A stretch of DNA of 64,000 nucleotides from Spongiimicrobium salis (GTDB lineage Bacteria; Bacteroidota; Bacteroidia; Flavobacteriales; Flavobacteriaceae), in the NCBI RefSeq assembly GCF_043678055.1, contig NZ_JBHEQA010000002.1, positions 62,001 through 126,000 on the forward strand, given 5' to 3'. Positions 8,569-16,197 of the stretch are shown here, piece by piece (the stretch's first letter is position 1; each line of letters opens with the position of its first letter). The notes under the pieces were generated by a model that saw only the letters and a list, made by a program, of their open reading frames with translations, made no database searches and was not told where the DNA came from. A program made the translations under genes and the position numbers.

Positions 8569-11169
8569 CTAGTGCACTACTTCATTCTGATTCCTAAAGA
8601 CCAACTGCTGATCAAAACAATCGATCAATACAATACTGTCCGCTTTTATTTTTCCGCTCAGTAAAGCCTTGGATAAGGCATTGAGCACTTCCTTTTGAAT
8701 GACTCTTTTTATGGGGCGCGCGCCGTATTGTGGCTCATAGCCTTTTTCAGCTAAATAGGCAATTGCCTCTTGAGTGGCATCAATGGTGATATGCTGTTTG
8801 GCCACGATCTTCTTTAAATGATCCAACTGGATTTCCACGATTTTTGTGATATCGCTTTTGGTCAAAGGTGTGAACATGATAATATCATCGATACGATTTA
8901 AAAACTCGGGCCGGATGCTTCTGCGCAGTAGGTCTACGACACCTTTTTGAGCAATGTCCGTAGCACTTTCTACAGTCTCTGCACGTTCAAAGGCTTCTTG
9001 AATGATCGGACTTCCAATATTGCTGGTCATAATAATAACGGTATTTTTAAAATCGGCAATCCTCCCCTTATTATCGGTTAACCTGCCCTCATCCAAAACC
9101 TGTAACAATACATTAAACGTATCGGGATGCGCTTTTTCAATTTCATCCAGGAGTACAACGGAATACGGTCTGCGTCGTACAGCTTCCGTGAGCTGCCCTC
9201 CTTCATCATACCCCACATAACCCGGAGGAGCTCCAACCAATCTACTCACTGCATGTTGTTCTTGATATTCACTCATATCAATACGGGTCATGGCATTTTC
9301 ATCATCGAAGAGATAGGAAGCCAATGTTTTGGCCAATTCCGTTTTGCCCACCCCGGTCGTCCCCAAGAATAGAAAAGATCCAATGGGCCGGTTGGCGTCT
9401 TGAAGACCGGCCCTACTTCTACGGATAGCATCTGAAACTGCTTGTATGGCCTCGTTTTGTCCAACCACTCTTTTGTGCAGGACATTTTCTAGTTGCAATA
9501 ATTTCTCCCGTTCGCTCTGAAGCATTTTGGTTACTGGAATCCCCGTCCATTTTGCTACGACTTCTGCAATATCCTCATTGGTCACTTCTTCCTTGATCAG
9601 CGAGTCTGCCTCCTCTTGAGAGTCAATTTGTTCCTGAAGACGAATCAATTCTTGTTGAGCTTCCTTGATTTTTCCATAACGTATTTCGGCAACCTTACCA
9701 TAGTCTCCGTTTCTTTCTGCCCTTTCAGCTTCCAACTTATAGTCTTCAATATCCTGTTTTGTCTTTTGAACCGCATCTACTATGGTTTTCTCACTTTCCC
9801 ATTTGGCGTAAATGGCATTGCGTTCTTCTTTGATATTGGCAAGATCAATATTTAAAATTTTTAGCTTCGAAGGATCATTCTCTCGTTTTATGGCTGCAAT
9901 TTCAATTTCCAATTGCATGATTTTACGATCCAGGGCATCCAATTCCTCGGGTTTTGAATTGATTTCAATACGCAATTTTGAAGCCGCTTCATCAATAAGG
10001 TCAATGGCCTTATCCGGTAAAAAACGATTCGTAATATAGCGTTGCGATAATTCCACCGCTGCAATAACGGCCTCATCCTTGATTCGTACTTTGTGATGAG
10101 TCTCATATTTTTCCTTGATTCCTCTAAGGATGGAAATAGCGCTCTCGGTATCGGGTTCATTCACCACAACTTTCTGAAACCTGCGTTCCAAGGCTTTGTC
10201 TTTTTCAAAATATTTTTGATATTCATCTAATGTGGTTGCCCCAATGGCGCGTAGTTCTCCTCGGGCCAAGGCAGGTTTTAAAATATTTGCGGCATCCATG
10301 GCACCTTGCCCACCTCCGGCACCGACCAAAGTATGGATCTCATCAATGAAGAGTACAATTTGGCCATCGGAAGAAGTAACTTCCTTGATGACCGCCTTTA
10401 GACGCTCTTCAAATTCTCCTTTATATTTGGCTCCGGCAATCAAAGCTCCCATATCAAGGGAATAAATGACCTTGTCCTTAAGGTTTTCCGGCACATCGCC
10501 CTGCACCACCCTTCGCGCCAGACCTTCGGCTATGGCCGTTTTTCCCACTCCGGGTTCTCCCACCAACATGGGATTGTTTTTGGTTCTTCGGGAAAGAATC
10601 TGTAGAATTCTACGGATTTCCTCGTCCCTGCCAATAACAGGATCTAGGGTTCCTTTATCGGCCAGTTCATTGAGGTTTCTGGCATACTTGTTTAAGGCAT
10701 TGTAGGTCTCTTCGGCACTTTGGGAAGTAACATGGTTCCCTTGACAGAGGCTTTCAATAGCCAATTTTAACTCCTTTTTGGTAACGCCCTGATCCTTGAG
10801 CATCTGGGCTACCTTGCTTTTTCCATCAAAGATGGCCAGGATCAAATGTTCAATGGCCACGTATTCATCACCCATTTCCTTAGCCAAAATACCTGCCTGG
10901 GTCAGTGTTTTCCCTGTTTCTCGCGAAACCATAATTTCGGCTCCACTGACTTTGGGCAAACGCTCCAATTCCTTATCAATGATCTGATGTAATAGATTGT
11001 TGTTGACATTTAATTTTTTAAGAAGAAAGGGCAACACATTGGTATCTACTTGGGCAATGGCTTTAAAGAGGTGCTCATTTTCAATTTGCTGGTGTTCCAT
11101 AGCCTGGGCATACTGTTGTGCCTGCTGTATGGTTTCCTGTGATTTTATAGTGAAATTATTGAAATTCAT
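8569..11169 (-). CDS. clpB: ATP-dependent disaggregase ClpB
   Basis: The 866-residue Hsp100 protein threads aggregated proteins through its ring together with DnaK, which is encoded at 43895. Domain order is complete: Clp_N repeats (1-150), first AAA+ with Walker A GEPGVGKT, pore loop and Walker B (VLFIDEIHTL), the long coiled-coil middle domain (about 400-530) that identifies ClpB, second AAA+ with Walker A GTTGVGKT, and the ClpB_D2 small domain (KGYEPQYGARPIKRVIQ). The second Walker A has TT where PT is more usual. The gene is monocistronic. I could not identify a CIRCE element in the 250-bp upstream region. Confidence 0.98.
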   Translation of the reverse strand: MNFNNFTIKSQETIQQAQQYAQAMEHQQIENEHLFKAIAQVDTNVLPFLLKKLNVNNNLLHQIIDKELERLPKVSGAEIMVSRETGKTLTQAGILAKEMGDEYVAIEHLILAIFDGKSKVAQMLKDQGVTKKELKLAIESLCQGNHVTSQSAEETYNALNKYARNLNELADKGTLDPVIGRDEEIRRILQILSRRTKNNPMLVGEPGVGKTAIAEGLARRVVQGDVPENLKDKVIYSLDMGALIAGAKYKGEFEERLKAVIKEVTSSDGQIVLFIDEIHTLVGAGGGQGAMDAANILKPALARGELRAIGATTLDEYQKYFEKDKALERRFQKVVVNEPDTESAISILRGIKEKYETHHKVRIKDEAVIAAVELSQRYITNRFLPDKAIDLIDEAASKLRIEINSKPEELDALDRKIMQLEIEIAAIKRENDPSKLKILNIDLANIKEERNAIYAKWESEKTIVDAVQKTKQDIEDYKLEAERAERNGDYGKVAEIRYGKIKEAQQELIRLQEQIDSQEEADSLIKEEVTNEDIAEVVAKWTGIPVTKMLQSEREKLLQLENVLHKRVVGQNEAIQAVSDAIRRSRAGLQDANRPIGSFLFLGTTGVGKTELAKTLASYLFDDENAMTRIDMSEYQEQHAVSRLVGAPPGYVGYDEGGQLTEAVRRRPYSVVLLDEIEKAHPDTFNVLLQVLDEGRLTDNKGRIADFKNTVIIMTSNIGSPIIQEAFERAETVESATDIAQKGVVDLLRRSIRPEFLNRIDDIIMFTPLTKSDITKIVEIQLDHLKKIVAKQHITIDATQEAIAYLAEKGYEPQYGARPIKRVIQKEVLNALSKALLSGKIKADSIVLIDCFDQQLVFRNQNEVVH

Positions 11170-11321
11170 AATATTTTAGTATCTGTTCATAACTCTAATT
11201 GTAGATGCTATTTCAAGAATCTTACCAAGAGCAGGAAGCAGACAAAATGGCGGTTGAAACCCATATGTACAGGACATTTCGGCAGTTTGTAAGTATGCGA
11301 TTTTAGTGCGACTTACTAAGT

Positions 11322-11346
11322 AAGAAGTTATATTTCTTTACTTTTG
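11322..11346 (+). promoter_or_regulatory. Candidate ytxJ promoter with internal palindrome
   Basis: TACTTTTG at 11339-11346 matches the -7 box TAnnTTTG, 71 nt before the ytxJ ATG. A perfect palindrome, CTTACT-A-AGTAAG, lies at 11322-11334 and would occupy the spacer between the -33 and -7 elements. No good -33 TTTG is seen. This position is typical for a repressor site, but the assignment is only positional. Confidence 0.4.
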
Positions 11347-11417
11347 TGATGTTTTGGAAAAAGACATATTGAAATATACAAAACTTTAAAAAGTTTAATC
11401 GATAATAGGAGTAATAT

Positions 11418-11810
11418 ATGGGATTGTTTGGTGGTCTATTTGGAAGCGGAAATACAGAAAAAAAAGAGCGTAAAGTACTTCCATGGCAAAAATTGGAAAG
11501 AGTTTCCCAGTTGGACGAAATTATAAAAAGATCTAAAGGGAAAACACAATTGATTTATAAGCATTCCACGACCTGTGGTATTAGTAAAATGGTATTGAAT
11601 ATGTTTACGGAAGCTTATGATTTTACTGAAGAACAATTGGATATCTACTATTTGGATTTACATAGTTATAGAGAGGTATCCAATGAGACAGGATATAAAT
11701 TTCAGGTAATGCACCAATCCCCACAGATTTTACTGATTAAAAATGGTACTGTGGTTGCGCATGCCTCCCATGGGGCTATCATGGATGTCGCTTTGGAGAA
11801 ATATGTATAA
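11418..11810 (+). CDS. ytxJ: Bacillithiol system redox-active protein YtxJ
   Basis: The 130-residue cytoplasmic protein matches the YtxJ family: a short N-terminal stretch, a thioredoxin-like fold, and the single active-site cysteine in HSTTCGISKM (near residue 54). The cis-proline loop is QSPQILLIKNG. The family is thought to be a monothiol bacilliredoxin that removes bacillithiol from oxidised proteins, so the organism probably makes bacillithiol. No biosynthesis gene (bshA, bshB or bshC) is in the window. It faces the lipoprotein gene at 11868 tail to tail across a strong shared terminator. Confidence 0.9.
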   Translation: MGLFGGLFGSGNTEKKERKVLPWQKLERVSQLDEIIKRSKGKTQLIYKHSTTCGISKMVLNMFTEAYDFTEEQLDIYYLDLHSYREVSNETGYKFQVMHQSPQILLIKNGTVVAHASHGAIMDVALEKYV

Positions 11811-11827
11811 AGTTAAAACTAAAGCTC

Positions 11828-11869
11828 AAAAAAAATCCCCTAGCTCCAGAGAGCTAGGGGATTTTTTTT
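11828..11869. terminator. Bidirectional rho-independent terminator
   Basis: An 11-bp GC-containing stem (11836-11846 with 11851-11861, core CCCCTAGCTC) with a CAGA loop is flanked by an A run on the left and a T run on the right. It can therefore end transcripts from both ytxJ (plus) and the lipoprotein gene (minus), whose stop codon begins directly at its edge. Confidence 0.9.
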
Positions 11870-13055
11870 AGTTGAATCTATGTCGTGAGATAATTCTTTT
11901 TAATCTGGCCTTAAGGTCTTCACCGGCGTCATAGACCATCTGTTCATTGGTAGGGAAGGGGAGGGCCTCCAATTGCAAAGTGGCGATCAGGTCATTATCC
12001 AAAGCTCTCTTATCCCCATCATAGTCTGCGTACACATGTTCAAAGATGAACTCACTGGAAATGGGATAAGTATTTATTTGTTGTTTGGTATTCAAATCAA
12101 TAAAATTCACATTTCCTGTAACCTGCGCCGCTTTGTACTGTGTAAATCTATAATAATCACAGGTCACTTTTTTAAATCGGTCTACTTTGATTTTGTTCCC
12201 CAAACTGTCTCGTACCACGTTGCCATTCTTATCCGTAGCGTATTTATAACCATCCTTGATTAATTTTTCCTTAATGATTTCTTTTTCATTGATCTGTTCC
12301 GGGCTAATATTAATAGCTAAAAATGCCACATCCATTTGATAATCATAGGTAACGTTCTTCACTGGAGTAGCGTGGTAGGCCGTCCATAGGTTATTTAATC
12401 CATAGGTATTAAAGTTCAGAAGATCATCTTCCAATCGGGTAGGGATAATCTGTTCGGTATCATTGATCACCCGTACTTTAACATAATCCAAACCTTTGGC
12501 ATGGGCCTGCTCTATTTTTTGTCGCGTATCTTCAAATCCAGGATTTATCTTTTCCAAATAGGTGAAGTCCGCATAGGCCTTTCTATAATCCTCTTTACGA
12601 ATGGCATTGTTCAACAGATCCTCTGCGTTGTCATAGAGGTATTCGGAAAGCTGATCTTTGGCATCCAGAAAGTCGTTTTCGTAATCGTTGAACGAAAATT
12701 GCGCTTCTCTTTGCTCTTCATTAATATATAAAGGCAATAGGGGTCTGATCCGCTCTTGGATGCTTCTTAAATTGCCATAAGTATTGAATATTTCTTCGTA
12801 ATTGGCAGGGTTGCCGTCCTTCTCCCAAAAGGCGATCTGCTTGAGTTCCCTTTCGGTATGTTTGGCAAAAGCCTCTTCCAATAAGACGATATAAGGTTGA
12901 TTCCCTTTACGGGTCTTATTGTTGGCCAAATTTTTCAAGGCCTTATCCATGGCATTGACGTAATTCCCCGTATTGATTGCTTCCTGGGTTTTTTTAACTC
13001 CCCCGCAGGCGACTAAGAAAACCAAAATTGTGCTAAATAGTAATGTTTTCTTCAT
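11868..13055 (-). CDS. Conserved lipoprotein of unknown function
   Basis: The 395-residue protein begins with a lipoprotein signal (lipobox LVAC, cysteine 17). The mature part starts with GGVKKTQEAINTGNYVNAMDKALKNLANNK, which looks like a short tetratricopeptide-type helical pair, and helical segments continue to about residue 190 (NNAIRKEDYRKAYADFTYLEKINPGFED). The second half is richer in beta strands. It contains DKNGNVVRDSLGNKIKVDRFKKV and ends in basic residues (RLKRIISRHRFN). I do not recognise a named family, although similar proteins are probably widespread in Flavobacteriaceae. It is alone on the minus strand, upstream of the divergently transcribed glyA. A role in the envelope is all that can be inferred. 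Confidence 0.75.
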   Translation of the reverse strand: MKKTLLFSTILVFLVACGGVKKTQEAINTGNYVNAMDKALKNLANNKTRKGNQPYIVLLEEAFAKHTERELKQIAFWEKDGNPANYEEIFNTYGNLRSIQERIRPLLPLYINEEQREAQFSFNDYENDFLDAKDQLSEYLYDNAEDLLNNAIRKEDYRKAYADFTYLEKINPGFEDTRQKIEQAHAKGLDYVKVRVINDTEQIIPTRLEDDLLNFNTYGLNNLWTAYHATPVKNVTYDYQMDVAFLAINISPEQINEKEIIKEKLIKDGYKYATDKNGNVVRDSLGNKIKVDRFKKVTCDYYRFTQYKAAQVTGNVNFIDLNTKQQINTYPISSEFIFEHVYADYDGDKRALDNDLIATLQLEALPFPTNEQMVYDAGEDLKARLKRIISRHRFN

Positions 13056-13296
13056 GATGTTGAGTTTTATGGTTTGGTATATTTATTTCAATAGCTGTGC
13101 CAAAAACAGTTAGAATGTTAAACGCAAAAGAGCGCTATATCGTATATTTTATTGAAAGTTACTGTAATTCAGTAGGTTATAATTTTTGTAAATCTTGAAA
13201 AAAATTAAAATGGGAGGGGGTGTAATTTGTTGATTTCCGTTTGATAAGTATATCATCAAATCTAATTTTTTATTCAAAATAAAGAGCGGCAATTTG

Positions 13297-13304
13297 TATT
13301 TTTG
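13297..13304 (+). promoter_or_regulatory. Candidate -7 box of glyA
   Basis: TATTTTTG matches TAnnTTTG exactly and would start transcription about 20 nt before the glyA ATG. No exact TTTG is found at the -33 position; only T-runs are present there. Confidence 0.5.
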
Positions 13305-13329
13305 TTGCTTTATTTAATCCAATAGAACT

Positions 13330-14604
13330 ATGCAAAGAGATCAACAAATATTTGAATTGATAGCAGACGAAGAAGAGCGCCAGATAAATGGGATAGAGCT
13401 TATCGCTTCTGAAAATTTCACCAGCCCCCAAGTCATGGAGGCTGCGGGTTCCGTACTTACCAATAAATATGCAGAAGGATATCCGGGAAAGCGGTATTAC
13501 GGAGGTTGTGAAGTTGTTGATCAAATAGAACAGATAGCTATTGATCGGGCAAAGGAGTTGTTTGGTGCGGCCTATGCCAATGTACAGCCCCATTCTGGTT
13601 CCCAAGCCAATGCATCGGTCTATCATGCCTGCCTTCAACCAGGAGACACTATATTAGGTTTTGATCTTTCCCATGGGGGGCATCTTACCCATGGTTCTCC
13701 GGTGAATTTTTCTGGACGTCTTTACAATCCAGTATTTTACGGTGTAGAAGAAGAGACAGGGGAATTGAATTATGATAAAATTCAGGAGATTGCGGAACGG
13801 GAAAAACCCAAAATGATCATTGCTGGGGCTTCGGCCTATTCCAGGGATATGGATTTTAAGCGTTTTCGGGAAATTGCCGATAGCGTAGAAGCCTTATTAT
13901 TGGCCGATATCTCGCACCCTGCAGGTTTGATCGCCAAAGGCATTTTAAACGACCCCATTCCACATTGTCATATTGTGACCACGACCACCCATAAAACCTT
14001 ACGCGGACCACGAGGAGGGTTAATTCTAATGGGAGAAGATTTTGAAAATCCTTTTGGCATACGATTGAAGAATGGCAATCTGCGTAAGATGTCCGCTTTA
14101 TTGGATTTGGCCGTTTTCCCTGGAAATCAAGGGGGCCCATTGGAACATATTATTGCGGCCAAGGCCATTGCCTTTGGAGAAGCACTTTCCGATGATTTCC
14201 TACATTATATGTTACAGGTAAAAAAGAATGCTGCTGCTATGGCTGCTGCTTTCGTCGCCAAGGACTATAAGTTAATTTCCGGTGGTACGGATAACCATAT
14301 GATGTTAATCGATTTGAGAAACAAGAACATTACCGGTAAAGATGCGGAGAAAGCCTTGGTCAAGGCAGATATCACTGCGAACAAAAATATGGTGCCCTTT
14401 GATGACAAATCCCCATTTGTTACCTCGGGAATACGTTTTGGTACTCCGGCCATAACAACAAGAGGACTAAAAGAAGCGGATATGCCCACCATCGTTGAAT
14501 ACATTGATGAGGCATTGCGCAATTGGGAAAATGAGGCGTTACTTCAAGATATCAAAGTGAAAGTGAATACTTTGATGGAGGGAAGGAAACTTTTTAATCC
14601 GTAA
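13330..14604 (+). CDS. glyA: Serine hydroxymethyltransferase
   Basis: The 424-residue cytoplasmic enzyme interconverts serine and glycine with tetrahydrofolate, supplying one-carbon units. It uses pyridoxal phosphate: the motif TTTTHKTLRGPRGG holds the Schiff-base lysine, and LASENF-type (LIASENFTSPQV), YAEGYPGKRYYGGCE and QPHSGSQAN motifs are all present. Length and order are those of the bacterial family. It has its own promoter and is followed by a long hairpin near 14625-14663. Confidence 0.98.
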   Translation: MQRDQQIFELIADEEERQINGIELIASENFTSPQVMEAAGSVLTNKYAEGYPGKRYYGGCEVVDQIEQIAIDRAKELFGAAYANVQPHSGSQANASVYHACLQPGDTILGFDLSHGGHLTHGSPVNFSGRLYNPVFYGVEEETGELNYDKIQEIAEREKPKMIIAGASAYSRDMDFKRFREIADSVEALLLADISHPAGLIAKGILNDPIPHCHIVTTTTHKTLRGPRGGLILMGEDFENPFGIRLKNGNLRKMSALLDLAVFPGNQGGPLEHIIAAKAIAFGEALSDDFLHYMLQVKKNAAAMAAAFVAKDYKLISGGTDNHMMLIDLRNKNITGKDAEKALVKADITANKNMVPFDDKSPFVTSGIRFGTPAITTRGLKEADMPTIVEYIDEALRNWENEALLQDIKVKVNTLMEGRKLFNP

Positions 14605-14624
14605 GAAAAATTACAAAGCCGTTA

Positions 14625-14663
14625 AATGGAAAATCAATTGCCCTATCTCATTGATTTTCCATT
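14625..14663. terminator. Hairpin between convergent glyA and the unknown gene
   Basis: Arms AATGGAAAATCAAT (14625-14638) and its exact complement (14650-14663) enclose an 11-nt loop, giving a perfect 14-bp stem between two convergent genes. A strong T run is missing, so it may act as a terminator on both strands or as a 3'-end stabiliser. Confidence 0.6.
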
Positions 14664-14669
14664 CTTATA

Positions 14670-15341
14670 TCAGTCATTTAGCATGAACAATTCACCAGGA
14701 ATGATGCATTTGTTGGCTAAATCATAGATTACGGCTTCTTCTTCAGGGTTGAGGTAGATACCCCAGTACCCAAAGTAATCTTTCTTCAAGTGATTATCGG
14801 TGTCAATTTTTAAAGGCGTTGTCCCGTCTTCGGATAAATTTTCTTCAAATACGGGAATGTATATTTCATGTGGAATATTAGAAAGACCATTGGTGTAATA
14901 GGCCAAATGCTTACTAAGTTCCATTAAGATATTTTCCAATTCATTGGAAATACTTTGATGGTAAATTTTGTTGATGATCAAGGTAGAATCATTTAGGAAA
15001 ATAGAAAACTCCTCAATATCTATAGGGGTGTCGTTTAGTTCTTTGAGTTGCTCCAAGGAGCGTGAGAAGGAAGAAATCCATTTATCGTTCTGCTTTTGCG
15101 CAGAAATGTCTCCCCACATCCCGTTTTCATAGGAAAACAAGGTTTCCAACAGGTCCAGATTGCAATTCATCTCAATAGATAAATTGGTTTCACCTTCCGT
15201 ATTGGAACAATTATATATGCTTACTTCGGAAAAGAAATCCTTTTCCAAGTTCTTTCTAAAATTATCTAATCCAAAGATTTTGGTATCGCTGTCAAATCCT
15301 AATAGACCTCCTTTTCTAAAACTATCCCTTCTTGATGTCAT
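14670..15341 (-). CDS. Cytoplasmic protein of unknown function
   Basis: I do not recognise a family for this 223-residue protein. It has no signal peptide and no membrane segment. It is acidic, rich in Asn, Ser and Glu, and has helical stretches (ISSFSRSLEQLKELNDTP; SISNELENILMELSKHL) followed by a segment YFGYWGIYLNPEEEAVIYDL near the C-terminus. Its promoter region holds a perfect -7 box (15373-15380, minus strand) and a 16-bp-arm palindrome at 15403-15439 whose core recurs upstream of the LytTR regulator gene at 19577. The gene lies downstream of the NarL-type response regulator on the same strand but is separated from it by 175 bp and its own promoter. It may be an output of this regulatory island. 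Confidence 0.7.
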   Translation of the reverse strand: MTSRRDSFRKGGLLGFDSDTKIFGLDNFRKNLEKDFFSEVSIYNCSNTEGETNLSIEMNCNLDLLETLFSYENGMWGDISAQKQNDKWISSFSRSLEQLKELNDTPIDIEEFSIFLNDSTLIINKIYHQSISNELENILMELSKHLAYYTNGLSNIPHEIYIPVFEENLSEDGTTPLKIDTDNHLKKDYFGYWGIYLNPEEEAVIYDLANKCIIPGELFMLND

Positions 15342-15372
15342 GAACTAAACGTATTAAATATAATAGGTTTAA

Positions 15373-15380
15373 CAAACATA
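15373..15380 (-). promoter_or_regulatory. -7 promoter box of the unknown gene at 15341
   Basis: Read on the minus strand the bases are TATGTTTG, an exact match to TAnnTTTG, 31 nt before the start codon. The expected -33 position (about 15400-15405) touches the left edge of the palindrome at 15403-15439. Confidence 0.55.
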
Positions 15381-15402
15381 ACTTTAATCGGCAAGTGTGG
15401 GC

Positions 15403-15439
15403 TATATAAAAACCATAGAAAAACTATGGTTTTTATATA
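15403..15439. promoter_or_regulatory. Long palindrome with ACCATAG-N5-CTATGGT core (site A)
   Basis: Perfect 16-bp arms, 15403-15418 (TATATAAAAACCATAG) and 15424-15439, are separated by AAAAA. The core ACCATAG-N5-CTATGGT recurs at 19635-19653. It begins 32 nt beyond the end of the -7 box of the unknown gene, where activators often bind. Because A and T runs flank the stem, it could instead or also be the terminator of the response regulator gene ending at 15517. Confidence 0.6.
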
Positions 15440-15516
15440 AATGTCAAATAAAGTGGACGTTTCTGATCGTATTTACTATTTTTTTGCGGAAGGTGTACGC
15501 GTTTATAGTTAAAATT

Positions 15517-16191
15517 CTAAATAAAGCCTCTATTCCTGGCCTCGGTGATCAAGGCTTGGTCATTCTGTTTTTCTATACCAAAAATGCTTTTGATATGCCG
15601 TTTTCTATTTTCAATACCCGGTAAAGAAAGGGAGATATGGGCAATCATATCCTTGGTTTTGGTCCCTATGGAAAGGTAGTATAGAATTTTCTTGTCCGTA
15701 TCGTCCAAAGAGATGTCATTGGACATTTTTTTGCGTATGGCCACTAAGGCTTTTTGTGTGTAATAAGGTGGGGTGGTCATCACCGTTTCCAACATCACTT
15801 TCAGGGACTTTTGGTCAATTTCCGATTTCACCATATAACCATCGGGATTTACGGATTTAAGAATGCCATTGATCCTGTAGTTATCACTAAAGGAAGACAT
15901 GAATACAATTTTGGATTCGGGGACCAGTTTCCGGGCCAAGATTCCCAAATCCTCACCACTTAAGGGTGGGCCGCCTTCACTGGTACCGGACAATTGTACA
16001 TCCAATAAAATTAGATCATACTTAAACGAGTGCACAGAAGCTTCTATTTTCTGTTTGCCCCGTTCAAAGGAATTCACGGTTTCCATTTGAAGAATTCTAT
16101 AGTCTTCAAACTTAATATCTTCCAAGATGTACTTGTATCCTATGGCGATCATTTCATGATCGTCCACCGCTAAAATTCGTAAATCTCTCAT
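15517..16191 (-). CDS. NarL/FixJ-type response regulator
   Basis: The 224-residue regulator has an intact receiver domain: acidic pocket D10-D11, phosphoacceptor D64 in YDLILLDV, serine 99/100 and lysine 122 in GYMVKSE. The C-terminal 65 residues are a LuxR-type helix-turn-helix (DTDKKILYYLSIGTKTKDMI, then IENRKRHIKSIFGI). An unusual insertion, SGTSEGGPPLSGEDL, follows the phosphorylation site. It starts six bases after the stop of the TPR histidine kinase, so the two are co-transcribed and almost certainly partners. Confidence 0.95.
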   Translation of the reverse strand: MRDLRILAVDDHEMIAIGYKYILEDIKFEDYRILQMETVNSFERGKQKIEASVHSFKYDLILLDVQLSGTSEGGPPLSGEDLGILARKLVPESKIVFMSSFSDNYRINGILKSVNPDGYMVKSEIDQKSLKVMLETVMTTPPYYTQKALVAIRKKMSNDISLDDTDKKILYYLSIGTKTKDMIAHISLSLPGIENRKRHIKSIFGIEKQNDQALITEARNRGFI

Positions 16192-16197
16192 TAGTAT

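Noticed and set aside
15403..15439. Site A as only a terminator for the response regulator gene
   Set aside because: It could end that transcript, but the arms extend well beyond a normal stem-and-T-run and the core recurs at 19635 in a non-terminator setting, so a regulatory role is kept as the main reading.
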